This document shows positions 34,994 through 46,933 of a stretch of 49,168 bases of DNA, piece by piece. The DNA comes from Lachnospiraceae bacterium (GTDB lineage: Bacteria > Bacillota > Clostridia > Lachnospirales > Lachnospiraceae). The position numbers were made by a program, and so were the translations under genes. The notes below the pieces were generated by a model that had not been told where the DNA came from, did not search any database, and was given only the letters and a program-made list of their open reading frames with translations. The first letter of the stretch is position 1. Each line of letters begins with the position of its first letter. The DNA lies in contig JAFVAO010000008.1 in assembly GCA_017480445.1 (NCBI GenBank), forward strand, positions 1 through 49,168. The letters are read 5' to 3'.

Positions 34994-36304
34994 ATGAGCC
35001 GCCGGATCGTATCGGAACAGAAAATCACCCTGACCGACAATCAAAAAAATGCGCAAACGGGCGGGAAACTCTTGTTTACCGTATATCGGGAACAACCGGC
35101 CGCGCTGCTTGTCTCGGACAACCGACTCCTCGCAGCGCAATTCATGCCCGCAGTTAAAAGCGAAATCGGTGCGGTCTACATCGCGCGGGTCAAAAGTGTC
35201 GTCCAAAATCTGGGCGCCTATTTTGTGGAGATCGGCGCGGATCGTCGGGTGGTATGTTTTCTCTCGCAGAAAGACGCCGCATACCCGTATCTCTTGAATC
35301 GCAGATGGGACGGACGGATCAAAGAGGGCGATATGTTTCCCGTGCAGATTACCAGGGATGCCCAGAAGACCAAGCAGCCCTCGGTGACCACCTGCATTTC
35401 CCTCTCCAACGACTATTTTGCCTTCAGCGTCGGCGAGACCCGAACCGGTTTTTCCAACAAGCTTTCGAAAGAACAAAAGGCAGCTTTGAAAAAAGCGATC
35501 AAAGCCGCCGCCCTGACATTGCCCGCGGACATCCCATTGCCCGCGCAGACAGATTACACAGTACCCGCAGGCATGGTAGTGCGCACAAAAGCGGCTGATT
35601 TTATCGAACAGGATCCCCCCGACACGAGCGGTCTTACGGACGCCTTTCAGACGCTGTATGCACAGTGGGTTTCTCTGTTCGAGACAGCACTGCACCGCAC
35701 CTGCTTTTCCTGCCTGCTCCCCGCGCCGACGATGTGGGAGGACGCTTTGCAGCATCTGGCCTCCCCACAGGAATACACGGAAATCCTGACGGATCAGGCA
35801 GACATCTTCGAAAACCTGCAAAACAATCCCGCCTTTGTCGGGAAGTCCATTCGCTACTACAGCGAAGCGGAAACAGCCTCCCTGCCGCTATCCAGTCTCT
35901 ACGGGTTATCCTCGAAACTGGACACAGCCCTCGGGAAAAAGGTCTGGCTGAAGTCCGGCGCCTATCTGGTAATAGAGCCGACGGAGGCCCTGACCGTGAT
36001 CGATGTCAATTCCGGCAAATTCACGTCCGGCAAGCCCTCCGCTGAAACCATCCGCATGGTCAACCGGGAGGCGGCAGAGGAGATTGCCCTCCAGCTGCGC
36101 CTGCGCAATCTGTCCGGTATCATCATTGTGGATTTTATCAACATGGATCAGCTACAGGATCAAAAGGAGCTGCTGCAATATTTAAGCGCGCTTACGGCAA
36201 ACGACCGCCAGCAGACGCGGATCGTGGGGATCACGCCGCTTGGGCTTGTGGAGATCACACGCAAAAAAAACAGCCGGCCGCTTGCAGAGCAATATCAGCA
36301 TTAA
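34994..36304 (+). CDS. Ribonuclease E/G family protein lacking the zinc-link segment
   Basis: The protein of about 436 residues has an S1-like RNA-binding domain (about 35-110, IGAVYIARVKSVVQNLGAYF), the 5'-sensor/RNase H-like region and the catalytic metal sites. VIDVNSGKF and IIIVDFINM carry the two conserved Asp residues. It ends at LGLVEITRKKNSRPLAEQYQH. RNase E and G normally continue into a CPxCxG zinc-link and a small dimer domain, which are absent here. It should cut single-stranded RNA in rRNA processing or mRNA decay, perhaps with a different oligomeric state. The ATG at 34994 follows GAGAGGAG. Clustering with the radical SAM/DUF2344 genes is usual in Firmicutes. Confidence 0.87.
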   Translation: MSRRIVSEQKITLTDNQKNAQTGGKLLFTVYREQPAALLVSDNRLLAAQFMPAVKSEIGAVYIARVKSVVQNLGAYFVEIGADRRVVCFLSQKDAAYPYLLNRRWDGRIKEGDMFPVQITRDAQKTKQPSVTTCISLSNDYFAFSVGETRTGFSNKLSKEQKAALKKAIKAAALTLPADIPLPAQTDYTVPAGMVVRTKAADFIEQDPPDTSGLTDAFQTLYAQWVSLFETALHRTCFSCLLPAPTMWEDALQHLASPQEYTEILTDQADIFENLQNNPAFVGKSIRYYSEAETASLPLSSLYGLSSKLDTALGKKVWLKSGAYLVIEPTEALTVIDVNSGKFTSGKPSAETIRMVNREAAEEIALQLRLRNLSGIIIVDFINMDQLQDQKELLQYLSALTANDRQQTRIVGITPLGLVEITRKKNSRPLAEQYQH

Positions 36305-36331
36305 GAACATACTCACGTAAGGAGCATACAC

Positions 36332-36892
36332 ATGGCATTTTCTCTCTTACATTTTGAAAAAGTCAAAGACGGAAAATATCTGAAAAACTATGAGATCACC
36401 TATCAAAACAAAGCCGGCCGCGAGAAAATCTACGAGATCGTGAGCCGCAGGGAGCTACAGTCCGCGGAGGATATCGGCGGCGCTCCCAGCGGCGTGTCGA
36501 TTGTGGCCACCTGCGGAGACCGCCTGCTCTTGCTGCACGAGTTCCGCATGGGCGTGAACCGCACGATCTATAATCTCTGCGCAGGTATGCTCAATCCGGA
36601 AGAATCCATCGAGGCCTGTATCCGGCGGGAGCTCTATGAAGAGACCGGCCTCACCGTAAAAGAAATCAAACAGATTCTGCCGCCGTCCTATGCGGCGGTG
36701 GCCATCTCCGATGTGACCACCTACATCGCCTTTGCGGAGGTGGAGGGAGACATCGACGACCATACATCCGAGAATGAACTGATCCATGCAAAGTTTTATA
36801 CCCGCGAAGAGGTGAAAACGCTTCTGGCACAGGAGCCCTTCAGCTCCAGAGCGCAGCTCGCGGCGTACTATTTTGCCTATGGGCCAAAATAA
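36332..36892 (+). CDS. NUDIX hydrolase (ADP-ribose pyrophosphatase-like)
   Basis: The 186-residue protein carries the NUDIX box starting GMLNPEESIEAC and continuing RRELYEETGL (about residues 87-109), with the REXXEE metal site intact. EITYQNKAGREKIYEIVSR before it and the general length fit the ADP-ribose pyrophosphatase group, which hydrolyses nucleoside diphosphate sugars. The exact substrate is not fixed. AAGGAG precedes the ATG, and the gene follows the RNase gene after 27 bases. Confidence 0.88.
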   Translation: MAFSLLHFEKVKDGKYLKNYEITYQNKAGREKIYEIVSRRELQSAEDIGGAPSGVSIVATCGDRLLLLHEFRMGVNRTIYNLCAGMLNPEESIEACIRRELYEETGLTVKEIKQILPPSYAAVAISDVTTYIAFAEVEGDIDDHTSENELIHAKFYTREEVKTLLAQEPFSSRAQLAAYYFAYGPK

Positions 36893-36963
36893 GACCTGCG
36901 AAACACCGTATTTTATAGGGATTAGCGTGTCAAAAACATATTACATCCATAGGAGGACAGCAC

Positions 36964-37593
36964 ATGAACCCGAACATCACAAAACGAAACGAATTACTGG
37001 CACAGAAGGTCATCAAAGGACTGGAGTCCCGCAACATGACCGGCTATTACGCAGCCGACAAGGAAGCGGCGCTCGCCCAGGCGCTGGCGCTGATTCCGCA
37101 GGGGAGCAGCGTGACCATGGGCGGCTGTATGAGCGCCCATGAGATCGGTCTGGTGGAGGCTTTGAAAAGCGATGCATACCACTTCATTGACAGAGACGCC
37201 ATGGAGGATAAGCGTGCAGCCATGCTGGCCGCCTACGATGCCGATGTCTTTCTGGCAAGCGCCAATGCCATCACAGAGGACGGCATTCTGGTGAATATCG
37301 ACGGCAATTCCAACCGTGTGTCCGCCATTGCCCAGGGCCCGAAGAAGGTGATATTTATCGTGGGGATGAATAAGGTGTGCAATGATGTCGACGGCGCGAT
37401 AAAGCGTGCCAGAAACGTGGCGGCGCCCATTAATGCGCAGCGGTTCGGACTCTCCACACCGTGCGCCAAGACCGGCTCCTGCTTTAACTGCAAGTCGCCG
37501 GATACCATTTGCTGCCAGTTTTTGATCACCCGCTTTTCCAGGCACGCGGGCCGGATCCATGTGATCCTTGTGAATGACATCCTGGGATTTTAA
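36964..37593 (+). CDS. LUD-domain protein (LutC/YkgG-like)
   Basis: The 209-residue protein has the LUD (DUF162) fold marks: GSSVTMGGCMSAHEIGLVEAL, DADVFLASANAITEDGILVNIDG, NRVSAIAQGPKKVIFIVGMNKV. The C-terminal region has a cysteine cluster (TPCAKTGSCFNCKSPDTICC) that may bind a metal or iron-sulfur centre. LutC-like proteins take part in lactate oxidation complexes, but here no lutA or lutB partner is near, so this stand-alone type is of unknown role. AGGAGG precedes the ATG. Confidence 0.86.
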   Translation: MNPNITKRNELLAQKVIKGLESRNMTGYYAADKEAALAQALALIPQGSSVTMGGCMSAHEIGLVEALKSDAYHFIDRDAMEDKRAAMLAAYDADVFLASANAITEDGILVNIDGNSNRVSAIAQGPKKVIFIVGMNKVCNDVDGAIKRARNVAAPINAQRFGLSTPCAKTGSCFNCKSPDTICCQFLITRFSRHAGRIHVILVNDILGF

Positions 37594-37632
37594 GAGATAG
37601 GACAGGATGATACAGACAGGAGAGAATAACGC

Positions 37633-38031
37633 ATGAGTACATTCAAGAACACAGAAGAAGCAAGAATCTATTTTCAGGGAGATCGCTTTGCCACCCTGAA
37701 CGGCATGCAGCTTGACGAGCTCACGGAGGATATGTCCGTGTGCAGTATGACGTTGGGGGAGGGCCACAAAAACGCAAACGGCGGCATCATGGGAGGCGTG
37801 ATGTTCACGCTGGCAGATCTCGCCTTCGCGGCGCTTGCCAACAACATTCATAAACCGACCGTGGCCCAGCAGGTCAGCATCAATTACTTGAGCGCGCCGA
37901 AGGGAACACGGCTGATCGCCAGGGCTACCTGCAAAAAGGACGGTCGCTCCACGATGGTGATCAATGTGGAGGTTTCAGACGATACCGGCAGAGAGATTGC
38001 ACAGTTTGTGGGAACCGGTTTCAAGCTGTAA
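37633..38031 (+). CDS. PaaI-type hotdog-fold thioesterase
   Basis: The 132-residue protein is a single hotdog domain. HKNANGGIMGGVMFTLADLAFAAL is the usual helix block with catalytic Asn/Gly/Asp region, then VSINYLSAPKGTRLIARATC and GREIAQFVGTGFKL. It should cleave acyl- or aryl-CoA thioesters in the cytoplasm. The exact substrate is not readable. AGGAGAG precedes the ATG. The gene lies 39 bases after the LUD gene. Confidence 0.88.
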   Translation: MSTFKNTEEARIYFQGDRFATLNGMQLDELTEDMSVCSMTLGEGHKNANGGIMGGVMFTLADLAFAALANNIHKPTVAQQVSINYLSAPKGTRLIARATCKKDGRSTMVINVEVSDDTGREIAQFVGTGFKL

Positions 38032-38109
38032 AATCAAGTATGCAGAAGCCTAAGTTCTATAAAACAGCGTGACACGTAATTTTTGCGTTGACAGGAAGGA
38101 GTGTATCGT

Positions 38110-39555
38110 ATGGCGATCTTAGCGGCTTTTATGGTACCGCATCCGCCCATGATCGTACCACAGGTAGGGCGGGGCAGCGAGACCCAAATTCAAAAAACCA
38201 TTGATGCATATACCAAAGTGGCCGAAGAAATTGCAAAGCTGCGTCCGGAGACAATTTTGATCTCCAGCCCGCATGCGACCATGTATGCGGATTATTTTCA
38301 TATTTCGCCCGGCATAGAGGCCAGGGGATCCTTTTCCGGCTTCGGTGCGCCTGCGGTCAGCTTTACCGAGACCTACGATGCGGAACTGGTCGGCCGGATC
38401 GAGATATTGGCGCAGGAGACAGATTTTCCCGCAGGAACCCTTGGGCAGCGCGATCGCACACTGGATCACGGCACGATGGTACCGCTTTATTTTATCCGCC
38501 AGAAATATGACAACTTCAAAATTGTGCGGATCGGTCTGTCGGGATTGCCGCTCACGGAGCATTACGCCTTTGGGCAGCTGATCCAGCAGGCAGTGCATGC
38601 AACCGGCCGGCGGGTCGTGTATGTGGCGAGCGGCGATTTGTCCCACAAATTACAGGAATACGGGCCATACGGCTTTACGCCGGAGGGACCGCAGTACGAC
38701 GCGCGGATCATGGATGTCTGTGCCCGCGGTGCGTTCGGCGAACTGTTTGATTTTAAAGAACACTTTTGTGACAAGGCAGCCGAATGCGGCCACCGTTCCT
38801 TTGTGATTATGGCGGGCGTGCTGGACGGCTTGCGTGTGGAAGCCAGGCAGCTCTCCCATGAGGATGTGACCGGCGTTGGATACGGAATCTGTACGTTTCA
38901 TGTACAGGAGCCGGAACATATGGCGGAGGATCGCCGCTTTCTGACGCACTATTTGCGCGAGAGACAGACTGTCTTACAAAAGCAGCAGGAAGCAGCGGAT
39001 GTCTACGTAAAGCTGGCACGTAAGTCGCTGGAGCACTATATGATACACCGGCAAAAGCTATCCGTCGCTGAAGGGCTTGCCGATCTGTCGAACCCTTATG
39101 TATCTGCGGATGCCGCTGAACAGGATGCATTGCATGCCCTGCAGACCACGCAGGCCGGCGCCTTTGTGTCCATCCACGAACACGGGAGACTACGAGGCTG
39201 TATCGGAACGATCCTGCCGACAACAGACTGTGTGGCGGAGGAGATTATCCAAAACGCCATCAGTGCCTCTACAAGGGATCCCCGATTTGCCCCGATCACA
39301 GCCGAAGAGCTGCCCTGGTTGGAGATTCATGTAGATGTTCTGGGTGCGCCTGAACGCATTGCATCAGCCGGGCAGCTGGATGTGAAGCGATACGGCGTGA
39401 TCGTGACAAGCGGTGTGAAGCGAGGGCTGCTTTTGCCGGATCTGGACGGTGTGGACACGGTGGAACAGCAGCTGTCCATCGCGATGCAAAAGGGCGGCAT
39501 CCGCCCCGGGGATCCGATCGAACTGGAACGCTTTGAAGTGATACGACATGTATAG
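38110..39555 (+). CDS. AmmeMemoRadiSam protein: MEMO-AMMECR1 fusion
   Basis: The protein of about 481 residues joins two domains of the AmmeMemoRadiSam system. Residues about 1-260 are MEMO-like, related to class III extradiol dioxygenases, with His-bearing blocks MVPHPPMI, SSPHATMYADYF and SGDLSHKL. Residues about 300-480 are AMMECR1-like, with GAFVSIHEHGRLRGCIGTI and ISASTRDPRF. The system is widely conserved but its chemistry is unknown; a role in modifying a substrate with the radical SAM partner is assumed. AAGGAG lies eight bases before the ATG at 38110. The radical SAM member begins 26 bases after the stop. Confidence 0.92.
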   Translation: MAILAAFMVPHPPMIVPQVGRGSETQIQKTIDAYTKVAEEIAKLRPETILISSPHATMYADYFHISPGIEARGSFSGFGAPAVSFTETYDAELVGRIEILAQETDFPAGTLGQRDRTLDHGTMVPLYFIRQKYDNFKIVRIGLSGLPLTEHYAFGQLIQQAVHATGRRVVYVASGDLSHKLQEYGPYGFTPEGPQYDARIMDVCARGAFGELFDFKEHFCDKAAECGHRSFVIMAGVLDGLRVEARQLSHEDVTGVGYGICTFHVQEPEHMAEDRRFLTHYLRERQTVLQKQQEAADVYVKLARKSLEHYMIHRQKLSVAEGLADLSNPYVSADAAEQDALHALQTTQAGAFVSIHEHGRLRGCIGTILPTTDCVAEEIIQNAISASTRDPRFAPITAEELPWLEIHVDVLGAPERIASAGQLDVKRYGVIVTSGVKRGLLLPDLDGVDTVEQQLSIAMQKGGIRPGDPIELERFEVIRHV

Positions 39556-39581
39556 AGACGAACTGAGAGGAATGGGATATC

Positions 39582-40487
39582 ATGGCAAGATGTGAGGTCT
39601 GTTTCAGACATTGTGACATCAGAGAGGGACAGCTTGGCTTCTGCGGTGCGCGCACCTGCAGGGATGGCGTGGTCTGTGCCGCCAATTACGGCCGGATCAC
39701 TTCGCTTGCCCTGGATCCGATTGAGAAAAAACCGCTGCGGCGTTTTCATGCCGGCACAAGGATTTTATCCGTCGGCAGCTATGGCTGTAATCTGCGGTGC
39801 CCCTTTTGTCAAAACGCCGAGATCTCCTGGTCGGCACAGGCATTTTCCTATGCGGAAGAGGCGCTTGGCACAGCCTGCGCAGGTGAAGCTGCATCTGCCG
39901 GCCAGATAGAACAGCTGTCCGCGCAAGCGCTTGCAAATGCAGCCGGATTCTATAAACAGCAGGGCAACATCGGCGTTGCTTTCACCTACAACGAGCCGCT
40001 GATCGGCTATGAATTCGTGCGGGACACCGCGAAACTTGTGAAGGAAGCAGGCATGGTGAATGTACTGGTCACCAACGGCACCGCGGAACTGTCCGTCTTA
40101 GAGGAGCTCTCGCCCTATATCGACGCCATGAACATTGATCTGAAGGGATTTTCGGATTCCTATTACAGCGATGTCTTGGGCGGGAACCGCGAGATGGTGA
40201 TGGCCTTTATCGAGCGTGCGGCACAGCTTTGCCACATAGAGCTCACGACGCTCATCATCCCCGGCGAGAACGATACAGAGAAAGAGATGCGTGCAATCAG
40301 CGCGTTTATCGCCGGACTGCAGGACGCCGATGGACGAATCATCGGCGAGGATATTCCGCTGCACATTTCCCGCTTTTTCCCCTGCTTTCATATGACAGAT
40401 CGACCCGCCACCGATGTCCGACACATCTACCGGCTGACGGAAGTGGCCGGAGAGTACTTGCGCTATGTCTACACAGGGAACTGCTGA
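39582..40487 (+). CDS. amrS: AmmeMemoRadiSam system radical SAM enzyme
   Basis: The 301-residue protein has an N-terminal Cys cluster (CEVCFRHCDI, GFCGARTC), the radical SAM motif CNLRCPFC at about residues 69-76 after SVGSYG, and FTYNEPLIGYEFV and MNIDLKGF, as in PflA-like activating enzymes and AmrS. It uses a 4Fe-4S cluster and SAM. It sits directly after the MEMO-AMMECR1 fusion, which fixes the family. GAGAGG precedes the ATG. The stop is followed by an inverted-repeat element and no clear terminator. Confidence 0.92.
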   Translation: MARCEVCFRHCDIREGQLGFCGARTCRDGVVCAANYGRITSLALDPIEKKPLRRFHAGTRILSVGSYGCNLRCPFCQNAEISWSAQAFSYAEEALGTACAGEAASAGQIEQLSAQALANAAGFYKQQGNIGVAFTYNEPLIGYEFVRDTAKLVKEAGMVNVLVTNGTAELSVLEELSPYIDAMNIDLKGFSDSYYSDVLGGNREMVMAFIERAAQLCHIELTTLIIPGENDTEKEMRAISAFIAGLQDADGRIIGEDIPLHISRFFPCFHMTDRPATDVRHIYRLTEVAGEYLRYVYTGNC

Positions 40488-40516
40488 CGATCCGTCAGAC
40501 GATATATACAGATACG

Positions 40517-40672
40517 GATTCGAGTGTCAAACGCCCTTTTCTGGAACCAGATGTGACGTATTACACAATAAGATTATGCGTTTGGGCTCAGGGAAGCGTT
40601 TAGCACATCCGAATAATCGTTTGTGTAATATGCCACATCGACACTGACGAATATGCGTTTGACACACGAATC
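40517..40672. repeat. Nested inverted-repeat element (MITE-like)
   Basis: The outer arms 40517-40533 and 40656-40672 are inverted copies over 17 bases with one mismatch (GATTCG and GTGTCAAACG parts). The inner arms 40550-40568 and 40621-40639 match over 19 bases with one mismatch and one G-U pair; a further segment, 40572-40580 with 40610-40618, extends the inner stem. The 156-base unit therefore folds into one long rod. It has no coding content and sits between amrS and the MATE gene. It could be a miniature inverted-repeat transposable element or a structured RNA. Confidence 0.75.
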
Positions 40673-40690
40673 AGATAAGGAACCAAACCC

Positions 40691-42040
40691 ATGAAACAGG
40701 CAATTCAAAAAAGAACACTGGATATGACAGAGGGAAGTCCGCTGCGGATCATCCTTTTATTTACAATCCCCATTATCCTGGGCAATATTTTTCAACAGCT
40801 CTACAACATCGGCGACGCCAAGGTGGTCAGCTTTTTCCTCGATGAACACGCTTTCGCGGCGGTGGGCATGACCGCGGTGGTCTCGAATATGTTGATCGGA
40901 CTGATCAATGGCTTTACGCAGGGCTTCGGGATTCAGGTCGCGCATGCCTTCGGCGCGAAGGATCCTGCCAGAATCCGCCGGAATGTAGCCGGATCTGCAG
41001 TACTGACCGTGCTCCTGACGCTCGGGCTGTCTGTGCTTTCCTTTTGCGTGATCGAGAGAGTACTCGTCCTGCTGCATACACCGGATGCGCTGCTGGATCC
41101 CGCGCTGCGCTATGTGCGTGTGATTCTGATCGGAATTCCCTTTTCCGCGCTGTACAATTTATCCGCCAATCTGTTGCGTTCCCTCGGCAACAGCAAGACA
41201 CCGCTGTATTGTCTGCTGACGTCCATTTTCTTAAATATTCTGCTGGATATTCTCTTTGTCGGTGTGATCCGGATGGGCATTGCGGGCGCCGCGTATGCCA
41301 CGGTATTGTCACAGGCCGTCTGCGGCGGTGCCTGCTTTTGTTATGGGTTGATCCGCTATCAGGAATATCTGCCGCAGGCGGAGGACTGGCGGATAGACCG
41401 CTCCGAATATCAGGAGCTGTTTCTGATGGGACTGTCCATGGGGCTGATGGGCTGTATCGTGAACATCGGAACGATTATTCTGCAGAGCGGTATCAACGGA
41501 CTGGGCGCCGAGATTGTAGCCGCGCACACGGCGGGCAGAAGACTGTTGGAGATCATGATGTCTCTCATTTATACCTTCGGTTTCACGATGACGACCTACA
41601 CCAGCCAGAATATCGGTGCCGGCAGACTGGGCCGCGTGCGGAAGGGCGTCACCACTGCAAACGGCATCGTCACCGTGATCTCTGCCATCAATATTGTATT
41701 TGCCTTTTTGTTTGCACGGTCGATCGTCTCCTGGATCGCCTCCACGGATATCGCTTTGATCAAGGACAATGCGACCATGTACTGTCTGGTGGGTGTGTGC
41801 TTTTTCCCCGTGCTGGGACCGCTGTTCGTTCTGCGCTGCACACTGCAGGGGCTGGGGCGAAAGGTGTTCCCGCTGGTGTCCTCCGGACTGGAGTTTTGCA
41901 TCAAAGTCTTCTCCGTATGCGTGCTGGTGCCGCGCCTCGGATATCTGGGGATCGCCCTCACAGAGCCGCTCAGCTGGACGCTGATGACACTGATCCTCAC
42001 CGTCGGATATCTGATCACAATCCGGCGGATGAATTTTTAA
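40691..42040 (+). CDS. MATE family efflux transporter
   Basis: The 449-residue protein has about 12 hydrophobic helices in two related halves. The opening IQKRTLDMTEGSPLRIILLFTIPIILGNIFQQLYNI and the PALRYVRVILIGIPFSALYN block are typical of MATE (NorM/DinF-like) exporters. The family expels cationic or other compounds using Na+ or H+ gradients; the substrate is unknown. TAAGGAA precedes the ATG. No terminator follows within the gene end; the leader terminator of the asnB operon, about 70 bases on, would also stop its transcript. Confidence 0.93.
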   Translation: MKQAIQKRTLDMTEGSPLRIILLFTIPIILGNIFQQLYNIGDAKVVSFFLDEHAFAAVGMTAVVSNMLIGLINGFTQGFGIQVAHAFGAKDPARIRRNVAGSAVLTVLLTLGLSVLSFCVIERVLVLLHTPDALLDPALRYVRVILIGIPFSALYNLSANLLRSLGNSKTPLYCLLTSIFLNILLDILFVGVIRMGIAGAAYATVLSQAVCGGACFCYGLIRYQEYLPQAEDWRIDRSEYQELFLMGLSMGLMGCIVNIGTIILQSGINGLGAEIVAAHTAGRRLLEIMMSLIYTFGFTMTTYTSQNIGAGRLGRVRKGVTTANGIVTVISAINIVFAFLFARSIVSWIASTDIALIKDNATMYCLVGVCFFPVLGPLFVLRCTLQGLGRKVFPLVSSGLEFCIKVFSVCVLVPRLGYLGIALTEPLSWTLMTLILTVGYLITIRRMNF

Positions 42041-42048
42041 TTTTGCAC

Positions 42049-42076
42049 TTGACATCCATCCAAAAAGTTGTATACT
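42049..42076 (+). promoter_or_regulatory. Consensus promoter for the asnB-pyrG-purF operon
   Basis: TTGACA (42049-42054), a 16-base spacer and TATACT (42071-42076) form a near-consensus promoter just after the MATE stop. The expected start of transcription is about 42083, some 150 bases before the asnB ATG. Confidence 0.75.
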
Positions 42077-42112
42077 AACTTCTATAATTGATTTGAGCAA
42101 GCACGTGGAAGC

Positions 42113-42150
42113 AAAGGCGCTTCGGACGGGATGTCCGACGCGCCTTTTTT
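42113..42150 (+). terminator. Strong intrinsic terminator in the asnB leader (possible attenuator)
   Basis: AAAGGCGC (42113-42120) pairs with GCGCCTTT (42140-42147), and CGGAC/GTCCG stack inside it, giving nearly 14 pairs with one mismatch, then six T (42145-42150). It begins about 30 bases after the predicted start of transcription and before asnB. GAAGC at 42108-42112 can pair with GCTTC at 42119-42123, a short rival hairpin that would break the terminator. It may simply end MATE transcripts, but its place behind a promoter suggests attenuation. Confidence 0.8.
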
Positions 42151-42233
42151 ATGCGCAAGGGCGTATGCACAGGGGCGCGCAGGGTGTTTTTTCGCATACA
42201 AATCAAAATTCACACGTAAGGGAGGCCTATCGT

Positions 42234-45447
<3,214 letters not shown>

Positions 45448-45473
45448 GGCAAATGAGAGAGGCAATGACAGTC

Positions 45474-46922
45474 ATGAACAACAGATCAGAAGAGAAGCTG
45501 CATGAGGAATGCGGCGTGTTCGGTGTCTTTGCGCCGACGCCCTACCCGGTGGCAAGAGATGTCTATTACGGACTTTATGCGCTACAGCACAGAGGACAGG
45601 AGAGCTGCGGAATCGTGGTGAATGACGACGGTATTTTTGTCTCACACAAGGATTTAGGACAGGTCAATACGGTGTTCGGCCCGGAGACGCTCACCGCTTT
45701 GCCGGAGGGCAAAATGGCAGTGGGACATGTGCGCTACGGAACCACCGGCGGTAACAACCGGAACAACTGCCAGCCCATCGAAGTCAATCACCAGAAGGGT
45801 AAAATGGCGCTGGCGCACAACGGCAACATCAGCAACGCCTACACGCTGCGCAATCAGCTGGAACTGATGGGCGCGATTTTCCACACCACCTCAGACACAG
45901 AGATCATCGCCTATATCGTCACACGAGAACGACTGCGCACCCCTTCGATTGAGCAGGCCGTTTTGGCCAGCATGCAATATCTGGAAGGTGCTTATTCCAT
46001 TGTCCTGATGTCCGCGACCAAGCTGATCCTTGCCAGAGATCCGAACGGCTACCGACCGCTTTGTTTCGGACAATGCGCAGACGGCCGCTACGTGGCCGCC
46101 TCGGAGAGCTGCGCCTTGGAGGCCATCGGTGCACAGTTTATACGGGATGTCAAGCCGGGCGAAGTGATCGTCTTCTCGGATCAGGGCGTGCAGACCTATG
46201 AGGAGCACTGCGACCATAAACGCAAACAGATCTGTATCTTTGAATATATCTATTTTGCCCGGCCGGATTCTGTGATCGATGGCGTATCCGTACATGCCGC
46301 CAGAGTGCAGGCGGGCAGAATCCTCGCGAGGGAATACCCCGTAGAAGCGGACGTGGTGGTCGGCGTGCCCGACTCCGGTCTGGATGCCGCTTTGGGCTAT
46401 GCACAATACGCCGGCATTCCCTACGGAATCGGCTTTGTCAAAAACAAATACATCGGCCGCACCTTTATCTCCCCCACACAAAACGAGCGCAGTAATCAGG
46501 TGCGCATCAAGCTGAATCCCCTGCGGGATACAGTGGAGGGAAAGCGCGTGGTACTCGTGGATGATTCCATCGTGCGCGGGACCACCAGCAAACGGATCGT
46601 ACATCTGCTGCGGGATGCCGGTGCAAAGGAGATCCATATGCGCATTTCCTCGCCGCCGTTTTTGAACCCCTGTTATTACGGGACAGATATCGATTCCAAA
46701 GAAAACCTTGTCGCCTGTAACCATACCATCCAGGAGATTGCGCAGTTGATCGGCGCGGACACGCTCGGTTATCTGCCGCTCGACACGCTGCGGGAGCTGG
46801 TGGGGCACGAGGGATTTTGCAATGCCTGTTTCAGCGGCGATTACGCCACGGCGGTACCGTCTCATACGAGCAAGAACAGATTTGAAAGAAGACTCTCAGA
46901 GATCAAAGGCAAAAAAAGATAA
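45474..46922 (+). CDS. purF: Amidophosphoribosyltransferase PurF
   Basis: The protein of about 482 residues shows a short propeptide then CGVFGVFAP, with Cys near residue 13 as the nucleophile after processing. The class II glutaminase domain has HRGQESCGI and GHVRYGTTGGNNRNNCQP. The PRPP-binding block VVLVDDSIVRGTTSKRIV is near 360, and Cys residues later (FCNACFSGDY) fit the iron-sulfur PurF type of Firmicutes. It makes phosphoribosylamine, the first step of purine synthesis. In-frame ATGs at 45453 and 45465 are possible; 45474 has GAGAGG about eleven bases upstream and the shortest propeptide. A strong terminator follows. Confidence 0.95.
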   Translation: MNNRSEEKLHEECGVFGVFAPTPYPVARDVYYGLYALQHRGQESCGIVVNDDGIFVSHKDLGQVNTVFGPETLTALPEGKMAVGHVRYGTTGGNNRNNCQPIEVNHQKGKMALAHNGNISNAYTLRNQLELMGAIFHTTSDTEIIAYIVTRERLRTPSIEQAVLASMQYLEGAYSIVLMSATKLILARDPNGYRPLCFGQCADGRYVAASESCALEAIGAQFIRDVKPGEVIVFSDQGVQTYEEHCDHKRKQICIFEYIYFARPDSVIDGVSVHAARVQAGRILAREYPVEADVVVGVPDSGLDAALGYAQYAGIPYGIGFVKNKYIGRTFISPTQNERSNQVRIKLNPLRDTVEGKRVVLVDDSIVRGTTSKRIVHLLRDAGAKEIHMRISSPPFLNPCYYGTDIDSKENLVACNHTIQEIAQLIGADTLGYLPLDTLRELVGHEGFCNACFSGDYATAVPSHTSKNRFERRLSEIKGKKR

Positions 46923-46933
46923 GGAAAAAGAAC

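Noticed and set aside
40465-40647. A 60-codon open frame after amrS
   Set aside because: It runs through the inverted-repeat element, lacks a binding site and overlaps the end of amrS.
42083-42150. T-box or known riboswitch in the asnB leader
   Set aside because: The leader before the terminator is only about 30 bases, too short for a T-box or any riboswitch aptamer I know.
42093-42233. An N-terminal extension of asnB from TTG at 42093
   Set aside because: It would bury the Cys nucleophile 48 residues into the protein and runs through a terminator hairpin; ATG at 42234 has a strong binding site.
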